A stretch of 34,265 bases of DNA, from positions 26,309 through 60,573 of the forward strand of contig ML986809.1 in assembly GCA_010094045.1 (NCBI GenBank), read 5' to 3'. Origin of the DNA: Lojkania enalia (lineage: Eukaryota; Ascomycota; Dothideomycetes; Pleosporales). The notes below the pieces were generated by a model that saw only the letters and a program-made list of their open reading frames with translations, was not told where the DNA came from and made no database searches. A program made the position numbers and the translations under genes. Shown piece by piece: positions 19,632-30,479 of the stretch; position 1 is the first letter of the stretch; each line of letters opens with the position of its first letter.

Positions 19632-21463
19632 ACGTATTCTACTATTAAAGCGGCTAAACTATTAAAGCAGCTACTTTTTCTTAGTATTATAAACACTATA
19701 TACGAACTATAATAAATCTATAATACGACCTTCTATTAATTTAATAAGAAGGTAGAATTAAGCTTGCCTTACAGGCGTATAAATTAGGCCAGTTTAAGAG
19801 CGTATAACGCGCTGCTATAACTTTTAATATATAATATTAACAACTCTCTACTCAACTTTATAGAATTACGTTTCGCCCTTATATACAACTAAATCGCTAG
19901 AAGCTTATAGTAACCGAAGAATAAATAATCGTATAATATATTCTCAACCTTAATTTATAAGAATTTGCGCCCTAGCTATACGAGGTAGTAGATATAGTAG
20001 ATAAACTATTAGGCGTACGTAGTAGAATACTTATAGAAAAGAATTGGTCTAAACGATTTATAACGTGTATAAACGAGCTTAAAATAGCTTTTAATCGAGT
20101 AAAGGATTGCTAAAGAATAAAATAAGAGAATTTAAAAGTTATTAACGCGTAGTTTAAACTTATATAGGATACAATTGTAAAATATAGTATATATAATAAT
20201 AATATCTACAACTTTAATAAGATAAACTTTTAAATAGGTGTTATTAGTACTATAAAGGTTATTATAGGTTTAGAATATTATATAAGGCCTACTCTTATAT
20301 AGCTAGACGATTGTGAATAGGTTATAGTTATCTAGAGTATCTATACTACTATATATACAACTCTACTATTTATTATTTATAAAGAACGCGTCTATATTTC
20401 TATATAGTATAAAGAAGTAGGTATACTATACGATTGGAAAATTTCAGTCTCTAAGAATGGCTAGATAAATAACGCGTTTAGTCTTAAGTAGCTAAAGTAC
20501 TTTAATAAGTATATAAAGATACGTTAGGTGGGGTTATATAAGCTACTTATTTTAGACGGCTATAAAAGCTACCTTAACTAGAAATTTAAAGATTACTACC
20601 TTATATAAAAGATCCTAATACTTTATATACCTTCTTATTTATCGTATATACTTCAGCCTCTTAATATAGTTTACTTCTTACTGTTAAAGCTGAAGTACTT
20701 ATAGTATATATAAGACTTAGCGCGCCGACGCGTCTACTATATTAATAAAGAAGGCTTCCTTCCAGCCTTTAAGAACGCGTTTTTTAACGTATTTACGTAT
20801 AAGAACTATTAAAAGGCCTTTAAAGTAATAGAAATTATTCTTCTAAACGCGTAGATTATATTAAATTACCTTAATATATAACTATATACTCTACTAGAAC
20901 TACTTCTATAAGAAGACTTCTAGTAGTTTAAAACTCTAAGTAATATATATAAATTTGAGTTACAATTAATACTTATATAAAAGTCCTTCGTACGATTATT
21001 AAAAGAGGTATAAGAAGGATTCTTATAGCTTATAAAAGGTGCTAAGTTAATACTATATTAGAATACGCTTCTTTAAGCTCATAACTCTAAACTTTAAAGG
21101 TAATTAGAAGAAGTAACTAAGCGTAAAACGCGTAAAAGAAAGTATATTTAGTATAGTAGTATAGTATTATATAGCGAGAGATCTTTATATATAGCTGCTG
21201 AAGTATCTATAAGCTCTTAGCTCTTTAAGAAGACTTATAGTACTAATACTTAAGAAAGAGTTTAACCAGCTTAATACTACTATAGTAACTGTAATAAGAC
21301 TAGATATAACACTTATACGTGCTAAAAGGATAGTAGGGAAAATTCTAAATTAGATAAAAGTATATTATATATAAGATCTTTTATTAGTATTAAGTAAATT
21401 AACTTTTCGTATATAGTGTTTATTATAATAAGAAAAAGTAGCCGCTTTAATAGTAGAATACGT
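19632..21463 (+). mobile_element. Pogo-D: pogo-like element in Gypsy-1
   Basis: The element is 1832 bp with TA at 19630-19631 and 21464-21465. Both ends begin ACGTATTCTACTATTAAAGCGGCT. The left end then repeats CTATTAAAGCAGCT 17 bp further in, while the right end has only one copy and proceeds directly to ACTTTTTCTTA. Restoring the missing 17 bp would give 1849 bp, close to pogo-A, -B and -C. It lies between RNase H and integrase of Gypsy-1. Confidence 0.93.
19850..21350 (+). pseudogene. Pogo-D transposase (DDE_1), RIP-damaged
   Basis: The plus-strand frame runs through the DNA-binding region (VVDIVDKLLGVRSR near 19985-20025, KNWSKRFI near 20038-20060). The first catalytic motif near 20203-20228 reads YNFNKINF, with Asp and Glu lost. 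The second motif near 20546-20572 reads LLILDGYKSY and keeps its Asp. A LPAFKNAFFNVF segment lies near 20760-20795, and a Lys/Arg-rich tail near 21120. There are fewer stops than in pogo-A and -B. Sequence and terminal repeats show a subfamily different from A, B, C and E. Confidence 0.88.
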
Positions 21464-21465
21464 TA

Positions 21466-22985
21466 TATAAAAAAAGTGCAGGTACTTTTAAAGAAGTCTA
21501 ATATAAGATATATTAAACTTATATACGTTAAGATTAGCCTAAAAAGGATAGAAAGAACTAATTTAGACTAGAATAATAGTACTAAAATCTTTAAGGTCTT
21601 AGTAGTAGTAACTTATATATAAACTACTTAGAAAAGTTTTTCTTCTATCTAGGAAGTAGAAGAGACCTCTTTCTTAGACTAAGAATACTATAATAGCCTA
21701 GAGTAGGCTAAAAAAGGTAATAAAGGAAAGATAGAGCTAATAATACTTTAAAAAAAGTAAAACGCCTTTAATTAGATATATAACTATCCTATAGTAGGTT
21801 ATAGAAGATAGATAAAGATATATAAGAGAGTATTATATTAATTTTAGTAGAAAAATATAAGGAATAATATTAAGGCCTACTATTAGGATTATTTAAGATA
21901 TAGAAGGGTAAAAGCTCTTAGGTATAAATCTTATAGTCTATTATAACTATTACCTATACTAAGTAGATTATAGGAATAAGTTATATTTAATTTTATTATA
22001 GAACTTCTTTTAAGTCTATTTTTTAGTTAAGTATACAACTTAATTATAATTATTGTTAACAAGTTAACTAAAATAATTTATTATATTTCTACTATTTCTA
22101 TCTAGACTATAAAAGACCTAATATAGGTCTAAGTATACGATATTATCTAACTATATAGTATTTTAGAGTTAGTAATATCTAACTGCGGTATTCTAATAAA
22201 GTTAAAATCTTAGAAAACCTTTTACTATTATTTAGTATCTTAGTAAGGTCTTAGTTTTATCTATTATCTAGAAACTAATAGGCTAATAGAAAGATAAAAC
22301 TAGACGCTTAAGTAGTATCTATATTATTTCTACTATTTAGAGTAAGATAATTAGATAGTTTAACTATTTATAGTAGAGTTTACGTATAATAATAGTATTT
22401 ATATAACTACTACTATCTTACCTTTTCGTACTTATTATAGTACAGATCCCTAAGGACCTAATTAACTAGGCGAGCCCTTAGAAGAGGGAGAAGCTCCTTT
22501 AGTAAAAGGTATAGTAGCTAAAGTACTAGTATTATAAAATAAATATAAAGCGAAGATTAGTACTACAGTAGCTTATTAAAAGAAATATATAGATAAGAAG
22601 AGAAAGTACTTATTTCTAGTAGTAGGAGATAAGGTACTAGTATTAAATTAATATATTAAGTTAACCTATCTTAAAAAGAAATTAGATTAGAAGTATTTTA
22701 GACCTAATATAGTAATAAAGGTTATAACGCTTATAACCTACTAGATTAACTTTTTAAAGTTAAATAGTATCTATCTAGTATTTTATATTTCTTTACTAGA
22801 GCTATATAACTTAAAAGGGCCTATTTAGAGCCTAAATAGCCTAATATAAAATACTTTATACTAATTTAAGAATAATATATATAAAATTAATTATATTATT
22901 AAATAAAAGTAAAATTCTATTAGAATATAGAAATACTTAATTAAATAGAAGAATTACCTAGACTCTAAGAATAGTTAGAAACTAG
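21466..22985 (+). pseudogene. Gypsy-1 integrase and chromodomain, RIP-destroyed
   Basis: After pogo-D the polyprotein continues. The zinc-binding part and the stretch ALRYKSYSLLQLLPI lie at about 21800-21960. The integrase core begins near 22030-22060 (LIVIIVNKLTKIIYY, the first Asp changed to Asn). It goes on through ISNCGILIKLKS near 22170-22210 and LIERxNxTLKxYL near 22275-22310, the usual TDGQTERMNQ region. A GDKVLV box lies near 22625-22640 and VFYISLLELYNLKG near 22777-22815. A chromodomain at 22871-22985 reads IYKINYIIK, IxKYLIKxKNYLDSKNSxKL; in relatives this is the part that targets insertion to methylated histone H3. Frame breaks are TAG/TAA only. Confidence 0.87.
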
Positions 22986-23515
22986 GAGTAAATATTAGTA
23001 CTAATACTCTATAAATATTCTAGAAAAAGAAGGGTATTAAACTAAAGAGATTAAGTAAACTTGTTAAAGACCGTAGGTACTCTTTAAAAAAGAAGAAGGA
23101 TAGTTAAGTTATTCTAGAATATAACCTTTATATAAACTTTCTAGTTAATATAGTTATCTTTACCTAGTTTTCCTTAAATTAAAGTTTTTAATAAATGTTT
23201 AATAATACTATTACTAGACTAAAGTTATATAAATAAAGTTTAAGAATAAGTACTTATAAAGTTAGTTTTATATATTAATATAGGTTCTTTAGTAATTATA
23301 AGAAGTAGTAATTCCTACTATTAATACTAGAAGGACTATATTATAGTATATTATAAACTAGAATAGTATATAGGAGGCGGAAATATTATATTATTCTAAA
23401 TATAGCGCTAATTTAGGCTATAAGATACTTAACTAGAGTATTATATTTATAGAAACGCCGGAGAACCTATTAATATCCGAAAAAACTACTATCTACCAAT
23501 ATTTATACCTTACTA
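22986..23515 (+). other. Gypsy-1 sequence between pol and pogo-E
   Basis: A basic stretch (KKKGIKLKRLSKLVKDRRYSLKKKK near 23020-23100, broken by TAG) may be the carboxyl end of the polyprotein. Further on there is AT-rich sequence with nothing recognisable up to the TA at 23514-23515. Confidence 0.5.
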
Positions 23516-25387
23516 ACGTATAGTATAAGTAAGCTAATTACCTAAGCAAGCTAATTATAATATTGAGACTATACTAAAATCGCGACTACTTTTCGTAAAA
23601 TATTATACTTTCTTATATTCTATTGTACTATATAGTATAGTAGCCTATTCTTCTATATCTATAGTATTATTTTTACACGTCTACGAGTTATGCCTAGCCT
23701 CGCTATACTATCTACAATACTTTTAAATCGGCTAGCCTCTATTAATACGCGCCTTCTTTCTACCTTTCTTCTTATTAGTACGAGCGCTAAACTCTTTTAG
23801 AGCAGTTAATTAAGCGCCTTCTTTAATTATTAGGTTACCTTTCTTCTATACACGCTTTCTTTTATATAATTAATATTATATAACGGCCTTATTAGCTGTT
23901 TAAAGTTTAGCGATCTAAGCGCGTAATAGTACGTTTTTATATATTATATATATAGTACCCTTTATAAACTATTTAAACGCCTCTACTATTAAAATAAACG
24001 AGCTATCTAGGTGCTTTTAAACTCTTAATCGAATGTACGCAGATTAAGACCTAAATTTAATAGGATTACTTGGTATTTTTAACTTCTAAGAGGTATCTTT
24101 AACTATAAGAAGTATTAGTATATATAGTCGAACTTTAAACTTTAATAGTACTATATCTAAGTTAAATAGAACTAGGCTAGTACTTTAAAAGCTACTTAAG
24201 ATATTACTCTTCGTAATTGCTACGTTAAAAGCTGCTTTAAAGTAGGATAAGAACTCGATTTTTATAATATAGTTGATATAACCGCATATTAGCTACTCGA
24301 CTTAACACCTATACGCAGTCTTTAAAGGTAAGAAATAACCTACATCTAATAGCTATAGTAGGTATAATAAATATAGAGGTATATAGAGAGTAATAATATT
24401 CTTTTTCTTATAGAGCTACCTGAATTTAAGCGAGTTGTAACTTTTATAGCTGTTAAGAATTAGCAATTAATATATACTAATAGTACAATCCTTTATATAC
24501 ACATTAAAGTACTTTAACTACTTAATACTAATATTATTTATCGTCCAGCTGTTATTAGTAACCTATATAGCCCAGGTTAGTAGAATATTATCTTCTTTAT
24601 ACTATATAGAGAGGTAGGAGGTACTTATAAAGATAATAAAAGGTAGTATTATCTATCCTATTACGTTAATACCCTAGATAACTATAGTCTACTTATAATT
24701 GTCTAGCTGGAGCTACTTTAGTCGATTCCGTCTTTTAAAGCTAGTAACTACTACTCCTATTAATATTACGCCTATTATAAAGCCTAATTTATTAAAGTTA
24801 TACGTATCTTCGTTAATAATACTATACTTAGCCTTTATATTCTATATAAGGTAGAACCAGCCTCCTATAACCTTAGAATCCTTATATTTAGCTCTTAAAT
24901 AGTTGTACTTTTAATTAAATTTAACCTTAAGCTTAAGTATATATTTAATAAAGTTCTCTATCTAGTTCTTTCTAATCTAACTAGTAGAGCGCGTAGTTAG
25001 CAGTAAATTAGCTATATTTTAAATAGTAGTAAGCTGTAGTAGAAATCCTCTTATATCTAGATCTAGTATATACTAAACAATTATCTACTCCTTAGTCTTA
25101 CTAAGCTTTATTAAATTAGGCCGGTAATCGTGTTATAAAGCTATTCCTTATCTTTATATACTAAGAATACTTTAGAAGATATTATAGATTAATACAACGC
25201 AACGTATAGTTAGTATTATATTTTATTAAAGAGTTTAGAGTACAAGTTATATTTTAGCTTCTTTCTAAATTAATTCTACAGTTATTAGTTGTAGTATAAT
25301 ACTATAAAGTATAATTATTACGATTTTAGTAGAGTTTTAGTATTATAATCAGCTCGCTTAGGTAATCAGCTCGCTTATACTATACGT
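23516..25387 (-). mobile_element. Pogo-E: pogo-like element in the 3' part of Gypsy-1
   Basis: The element is 1872 bp with TA at 23514-23515 and 25388-25389. The ends start ACGTATAGTATAAGTAAGC (left) and ACGTATAGTATAAGCGAGC (right, reverse complement). They match for about 70 bp, mainly with transition differences. Each contains two AAGCGAGCTGATTA-type units 17 bp apart. The end sequence differs from the other pogo copies beyond the first four bases. Confidence 0.93.
23620..25170 (-). pseudogene. Pogo-E transposase (DDE_1), RIP-destroyed
   Basis: The minus-strand frame shows the first catalytic motif near 24771-24805 as YNFNKLGFIIG (DE changed to NK). The second, near 24431-24470, is LLILNSYKSYNSLKF (Asp changed to Asn). 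A basic tail lies near 23740-23800. Order and spacing match the other four pogo transposases. Stops are TAG/TAA. Inactive. Confidence 0.85.
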
Positions 25388-25486
25388 TATAACCTTTTCT
25401 CCTACTATAACTTAGTTAAGCCTTTTTAATAGGATAAATAGGCTAAAAGCGGTAGTATAAAATAATATAGTATAATATAGTCTAGA

Positions 25487-26335
25487 TTAACTTATAGAAG
25501 ATTTTATTTCCTTTACTTTAGTATATTTATTATTATCTATATTAAAAATATTCTTCTTAGCCTTACGCTTACGCGCTATACTAATTTTAGTATAATCCTA
25601 GCTAGTAAGTTTAATTCTAGATAAGATCTTCCTATTTTTACTATTATAGGCGAATAGGAAGTTAGAATCTTTCTTACTAAGTCTAGATATTACTATTAGT
25701 ACTAGAATATATAAAAAATGGCTAGAATATATATCTAAATCTACTTAACTACTATTTAGGTAGTATTTTAGATCTTTTAAGCTAGTTAAATCTTATTACT
25801 ACTAATATAGGTAGTAATAAAAGCTTTAATAGTTTAATCGACCTTTATAATATACTTTAGTATAGATAGGTCCGATTATAGATATATTAACTGTAAGAAG
25901 GTTAGAGTACGTTATATTAGCCTAGAATATACTTTAAAACAATCTTTATTATTCTTTTTAAAATAGTAAAGATAGATATTATATTAAATACCTTTATAGA
26001 GATATTCTACTATAAGTAGGTCTGAAGAAGCAAATTTACAGTTACTATCTACTTTATATAGTTTACTATAAGCTAGACATCTTAAATAGTAGAGATAGTA
26101 GATAGTATAGGGCTTCTTACCCTTAGCCTCCTTAATATAGCGCTTCTAGACTAGAGCAAGCACTATATTATACGCTATAGACCTATTAGGCGCAAATTAG
26201 CTGTTTATAGACTAGAAAGGCGCTAAGGAAGGCGCGAGACGGGTGTATATAGAGGAGTATAGCGAGAATAGAAAAATGGGCGGCGGGCGGCGCGGGCAGC
26301 GAGTATACGTGTCTACTAGCCCTTATTAGCTATAA
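25487..26335 (-). pseudogene. Antisense reading frame inside Gypsy-1, downstream of pol
   Basis: On the strand opposite to gag-pol, a frame can be followed from a Pro/Arg-rich, GC-rich start (CPRRPPPIFLFSL, about 26300-26260) through SIYTRLAPSLAPF and NRSIAYNIVLALV. It then reaches KRYIKEAKGKKPYTIY near 26090-26140 and a Cys-containing region (RCLAYSK, DSNCKFASSD, KKNNKDCFKVYSRL, about 25900-26070). After a frame change near 25690 it ends in a Lys/Arg-rich tail (SIARKRKAKKNIFNIDNN, near 25520-25580) and TAA at 25489-25487. All stops on the way are TAG/TAA. The Cys region, allowing for Cys-to-Tyr RIP changes, could be a zinc-binding domain and the tail a nuclear signal; both are inference. It is not a known gag-pol part. 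Confidence 0.45.
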
Positions 26336-26720
26336 AGTGCTTTATTATATCCTATATAGAGCTATAACAACTATACTAAATATATAGCTAAAGACTGAGG
26401 GAATTATACTTATTAAGGTAGTTAAGAAAGTATAAGAATTAAAGAAGTAGAATAGGTAGGGGGAGTAGTATTTTTATAATTAGCGTTTACTCTACTAATA
26501 CTATTTATATATACCGCTCTAGGCAGCAAATAATAAAGATTCCCTAAGGGTCGACCTTACTAGGTAAAGATAAACGTAGTAGTAATAATATACTATATAA
26601 CCTAGAAGGAACTCTAGATTATATAATAGTACCTATCTTAGGATAGCTCTACTAGTCTATTCTAGTAATATTTATCCTCTATAAGCTGTTATAATAACAG
26701 CCTTCTAAGAAAGAAGATAA
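26336..26720 (+). other. Gypsy-1 3' untranslated region with polypurine tract
   Basis: No reading frame was found. The purine tract AAGAAAGAAGATAA at 26707-26720 ends exactly where the 3' LTR begins, as expected for the plus-strand primer. Confidence 0.65.
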
Positions 26721-26933
26721 TATAATATCTTATAGCTTTAAGTTATAGGTTAATAATATAGAGTTACCTAATCTAAAATTAAAATAGCTAAATCGTACCT
26801 TATAGAGATAATAGTAATTTATCTCTCTTTTATCAGCTATCTCTTTTCTAAGAGAACTAAATATACGAACATTTTAGCCCTACTACTCTATCTATTATTG
26901 CTATACTATAATCTATTATATTAGTCTATTATA
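26721..26933 (+). repeat. 3' LTR of Gypsy-1, RIPped in its left half
   Basis: This 213-bp LTR aligns without gaps to the 5' LTR. It differs at roughly 31 positions, all C-to-T or G-to-A when read from the 5' LTR. The changes are dense in the first 120 bp. They are absent from the CAGCTATCTCTTTTCTAAG region to about position 185, and a few appear at the very end. ATAAT follows at 26934-26938. Confidence 0.92.
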
Positions 26934-26938
26934 ATAAT

Positions 26939-28470
26939 TTGTCTATAATATTAAAGTATAATTATATAGTATACTAAATTATAGAATTTAATAACTATAG
27001 AGTTAAGTATTTATTAATATTTAAAGCGGTTAGATTAAAATATAGAAACTAGAAAAAAAATATCTTCTTTAAATTTAAAATAACTAAGGGCCCTACTTTA
27101 GATTTAATTATAGTTAAATTAGATCTTATAATAAGTTCTTTAGAATTACCCTTTAAGGGTAGAACCTTAAGTCTCTTATAAGATACTCTTAGCTCTAGTT
27201 TAGTTAACTTATAAGTTATATAAGCTATAAATATATACTTTTCTAAGTTCTAAAGATTACTCTTTAAAGATTTATCTTCCTTTCTCTCTTACAGAATATT
27301 ATCTTATACCCCCTTTTTAGCTCTTTAAGCTTTCTACCTAGGTAATATATTATAGATCTATTACGAACTAATTACTTTAAATATAATACTACTATTTACT
27401 ATCTTTAAATTAAAACTTCTTTAAAGCGTATTTACTTTATTTTAGTTATTTTCTCTCTATAACTTAAAATAAAAGTTTAAAATAGATTGTTATAGTAATA
27501 TTATAACACCTCTATACCTATACTACCCTTACTATAATACCCGAACTAGCTACTAGTAATAGCTATTAGCTGCTAGCTAGAATATAATTAACTTATTATA
27601 ACTACGTATTACTAACCTATATACTGCTAGTATATATAATAACCGCCGTTGCAGTTGTATACACGCCGGGGCCTTATTTATATTAGATTAGTTAGAGGTG
27701 GTAGCTTTAGTAAAGAAAGAGTATTAGGTTCACCGGTTCTTCGAATGTAATAAGTATATTTAGAAGTCTAATAGAGTAACGAGATAAATCTACGAGAATA
27801 ATTATAAAGGACTCTATCTTAGTAGAAAATTCCTCCGTTTTATATAGCTAAGTCTAAGACTGCCAAGCCTAGCTTGTTAGGTCTATTAGGTTTGTTAGGT
27901 TCGTCCTACTACACCTAATACTTCTACTATAGTTACGTATATAGGTTGTACTATACTTTATTATCTAACTAATTATCTCCCCAGTTCCTACAGTCCTACT
28001 GCTTACTATCTAATAACTGGTCCCTAATATACTTCTACCTATTATTACCTTGTTAGTCCTCGTCCGAGTTGACCTCTACAGTAGCTAATATTAGATTAAG
28101 CTCTAGTTATAGAGGCGGTGCCTCTTAGCATTCTATATTTATAATATCCGCTCCTCCTTCTATAAGTTTATCCCGAAGCTCTCTAATCTATTACTTTACC
28201 CCTTCTATCTAGGTGTAGTATCCTACTATTATTAGTAGCTTATTCTAGCTTCTAATATACTTAGTATAGGTATACTATAAGGCCGCGTTTATATTTTCCC
28301 GTTCTAGGGTTAGTACTTTATATATTCTAGTAGGTCCTACTTAACTCGCAAGTATAGCCCGGTTCTTCTTCTTTTTTCCCTTCTACTATACTAAAAGTTT
28401 AACGCGAGAATACTTCTACCTATAATTACTATACTAGTTTCTTAATTCTTTTACTAGGTATTATAATAGA
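26939..28470. other. Unresolved stretch between Gypsy-1 and the Gypsy-2 antisense frame
   Basis: From about 27000 to 27480 the plus strand has a frame with few, RIP-type stops (ITKGPTLDLIIVKLDLI, SSLELPFKGRTLSLL, LLFKDLSSFLSYRILSYTPF) that I do not recognise. The later part, about 27540-28400, is richer in C and has no clear protein. The 3' LTR of Gypsy-2 is expected in this interval. TGTTATAG at 27496 could be its edge, but no second copy is available to prove it. Confidence 0.35.
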
Positions 28471-28615
28471 TCCGCCTCGCTATTATTTAAACTATTAGTC
28501 TGTAAACTATAACTATTATAGTAATACTACTCTTTCTTTTATATATAGAGAGTATTTTTCTTAGGGTTTATCCTACGATCTTTCTTTAACCGAGGGTACC
28601 CTTCGCCGTTTTCTA

Positions 28616-28942
28616 ATGAATATGTTGAAGGCCTATAAAGAGTCTGCTTCTACCTATTAAGATTTTGTAGCTATTAAGGAAGAGGGGATTTATTGCCTAA
28701 AGGAATCCGCGTGTTACTATTAGGCAGCTCTTTCTTATCTAAAATATACTAAGAAGTACGTTCGTTCTTTAGAGGAGTATAGTCTTAATTTTAGTAAATA
28801 AGAGGTAAAGTTAATAGAAGAGTAAGAGAAGTTAGAGGAAGAGGAGAGGAGGTCTACTGTATCTAAGGCGCTTTTTACTATTGTTCTGAGTTCTGCGTAA
28901 GAGGCTTCTTCTATATTATTATTACTATTACTTCCTAACTAG
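28616..28942 (+). pseudogene. Antisense coiled-coil frame downstream of Gypsy-2 pol
   Basis: From ATG at 28616 the plus strand reads MNMLKAYKESASTY, DFVAIKEEGIYCLKESACYY, AALSYLKYTKKYVRSLEEYS, then a Glu/Lys-rich coiled-coil-like stretch (EVKLIEE, EKLEEEERRS), up to TAG at 28940-28942, 108 codons later. Five internal stops are all TAA/TAG in positions that C-to-T would create from Gln codons. The same frame is readable upstream to about 28400, so the ATG may be internal. It lies just beyond the chromodomain of Gypsy-2 and on the opposite strand, as in Gypsy-1. The family is not recognised. Confidence 0.42.
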
Positions 28943-28979
28943 GTTCTACTTAATAACCTATTATTCTAGCCTTTTAGTA

Positions 28980-30280
28980 AAACTCCTTTAACTTTATAGC
29001 GCAGTTGGTTAAATTCTATACTAGTTCCTATAAACTTTCCTCTTATAGGTATCCTTTCTACTTTACTAGATATTTCTACTAACATCTAAACTGTTTCTTT
29101 ACTAGTATATATTCTACTTTATATTCCTATTCTAGTTCTATATTAATAGTTTCCTGTAGTAGTATATTGTCTGGTACTAGTTCTAGTTTTAACTTGTAAA
29201 ATACTAGGTATATTTTTATACTTTCTAGTAGCTTTAGTTTAAAATTTATAGGTCCGATCTATTTCTTAATTAGAAATAGTCCTATCCTCTTATAATCTAG
29301 CTTTTTTATAGGCCTCTTAGTCTTTAAGTTTTTTATTAATAGGAAAACTTTACCCCCCTTTTTAAAGGTTAGTCTCTTAACTTTTAACTTATTAGCTTAT
29401 TCTACTATTTTAAGGTTTCTCGACTAAATCTTTTCCCTAAGCTAATTGTAGATTTCTTTTATTTCTCTAGCTTTCTAGTCTACTAGTAGAACTGGAAACT
29501 CTTTCTTATTTTATTTCTAATATATAATAGCTTTTTATTTATAGTTAGCTTTAAAGAGTATAGTCTCTATTATACTTTAGGTTATTCTATTATAGGCTAT
29601 CTATACCGTAGGTAATAGTTTAACCTAATTATCTTATTATTTATTAATATATATTCTTAGATATATTTCTAAACTCTAGTTAACTTATTCTATCTAACCG
29701 TCTATCTATAAGTAGAAGCTAGTTAATATCTATTATTAGATTCCTATCTTTTCTATTTATTCTTACTAGTACTTAGATATAAATAATTTATTCCTATCTA
29801 AGGTAATATACTTTAGGACTCTATACTCTATAAATACTATATATAATAACTTATATACTAGTTTAGGTACTATTATAGTTTCTAATACTAGTCTAAAGTA
29901 TATATATTTCGTTAACTAATCTACTACGTTTATAATTATATCGCATCTTTTTTTTAATCCTAGTTCTACTAACTCTAGTAATTTAGTTATAAAGTTAATT
30001 ATAATCTATTCTTATAGTCCTTTAGGTACTTCTAATAGCTATAAGAATCTATAAGACTTATACCTTATAGCTTTATTCTTTCCGTATTCTAAACACTTGT
30101 TTAGTATATCTTATACTTCTTTTCTCGCGTTAGTAAGAGTAAAATTCTTTCTCAGCCTTCGCTCTATTTCTGCTACTCTTAGATACCCCTATTCTAGTAA
30201 TTTATATAATTCTTTTATTATCTACTTTCGTATATGCGGGTATATATATAGTTGTTTCTAAGTTGTATTTTCAATTGTTT
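28980..30280 (-). pseudogene. Gypsy-2 integrase and chromodomain, RIP-destroyed
   Basis: The zinc-binding H2C2 region near 30100-30230 reads GYLRVAEIERRLRKNFTLTN, NKCLEYGKNKAIRYKSY. The core starts with IIINFITKLLELVE near 29975-30020, where the first catalytic Asp became Asn, and goes on through YIILDRNKLFISKY near 29780-29830, in which the second Asp is kept. The part near 29250-29290 reads IGPINFKLKL and YLVFYKLKLELVPD. The chromodomain at about 28990-29130 reads YKVEYILVKKQFR, KYLVKxKGYLxEES, NLTNCAIKLKEFY, with aromatic and WKGY positions recognisable. Fewer changes than in Gypsy-1 pol are apparent at the chromodomain. Confidence 0.87.
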
Positions 30281-30479
30281 TTACTTTGTTACTACTTGTT
30301 GGATATTGCTCTACTATCTATATATCTCTTAGCTTCTATTACTAGTTTTACTCTAGCGTAATTAGTTTTATAACTTAGGCGACTTATAGGTAGTTATATA
30401 TAAGAGATCTATCTAATTTCTATCTTAGAATTACGTCTCTTTTATATTTTTCTTTAGTTATATAGTTGGCTCTACGACT

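Larger units (their letters stand above)
15867..26933 (+). mobile_element. Gypsy-1: full-length Ty3/Gypsy chromovirus with nested insertions
   Basis: Two 213-bp LTRs (15867-16079 and 26721-26933) are flanked by the same pentamer ATAAT (15862-15866 and 26934-26938). This proves that the 11-kb interval is one insertion. Between them on the plus strand lie gag, protease, reverse transcriptase, RNase H, integrase and a chromodomain, the order of Ty3/Gypsy chromoviruses. A purine tract (AAGAAAGAAGATAA, 26707-26720) abuts the 3' LTR and serves as the polypurine primer. Insertions are pogo-D, pogo-E and a 280-bp unit at 18150-18429. With these removed the element is about 7.1 kb. It is inactive through RIP. 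Confidence 0.93.

Noticed and set aside
27860..27905. TTAGG-like repeats resembling a telomere
   Set aside because: Only three irregular GTTAGGT/ATTAGGT motifs occur, without the TTAGGG array expected of fungal telomeres.
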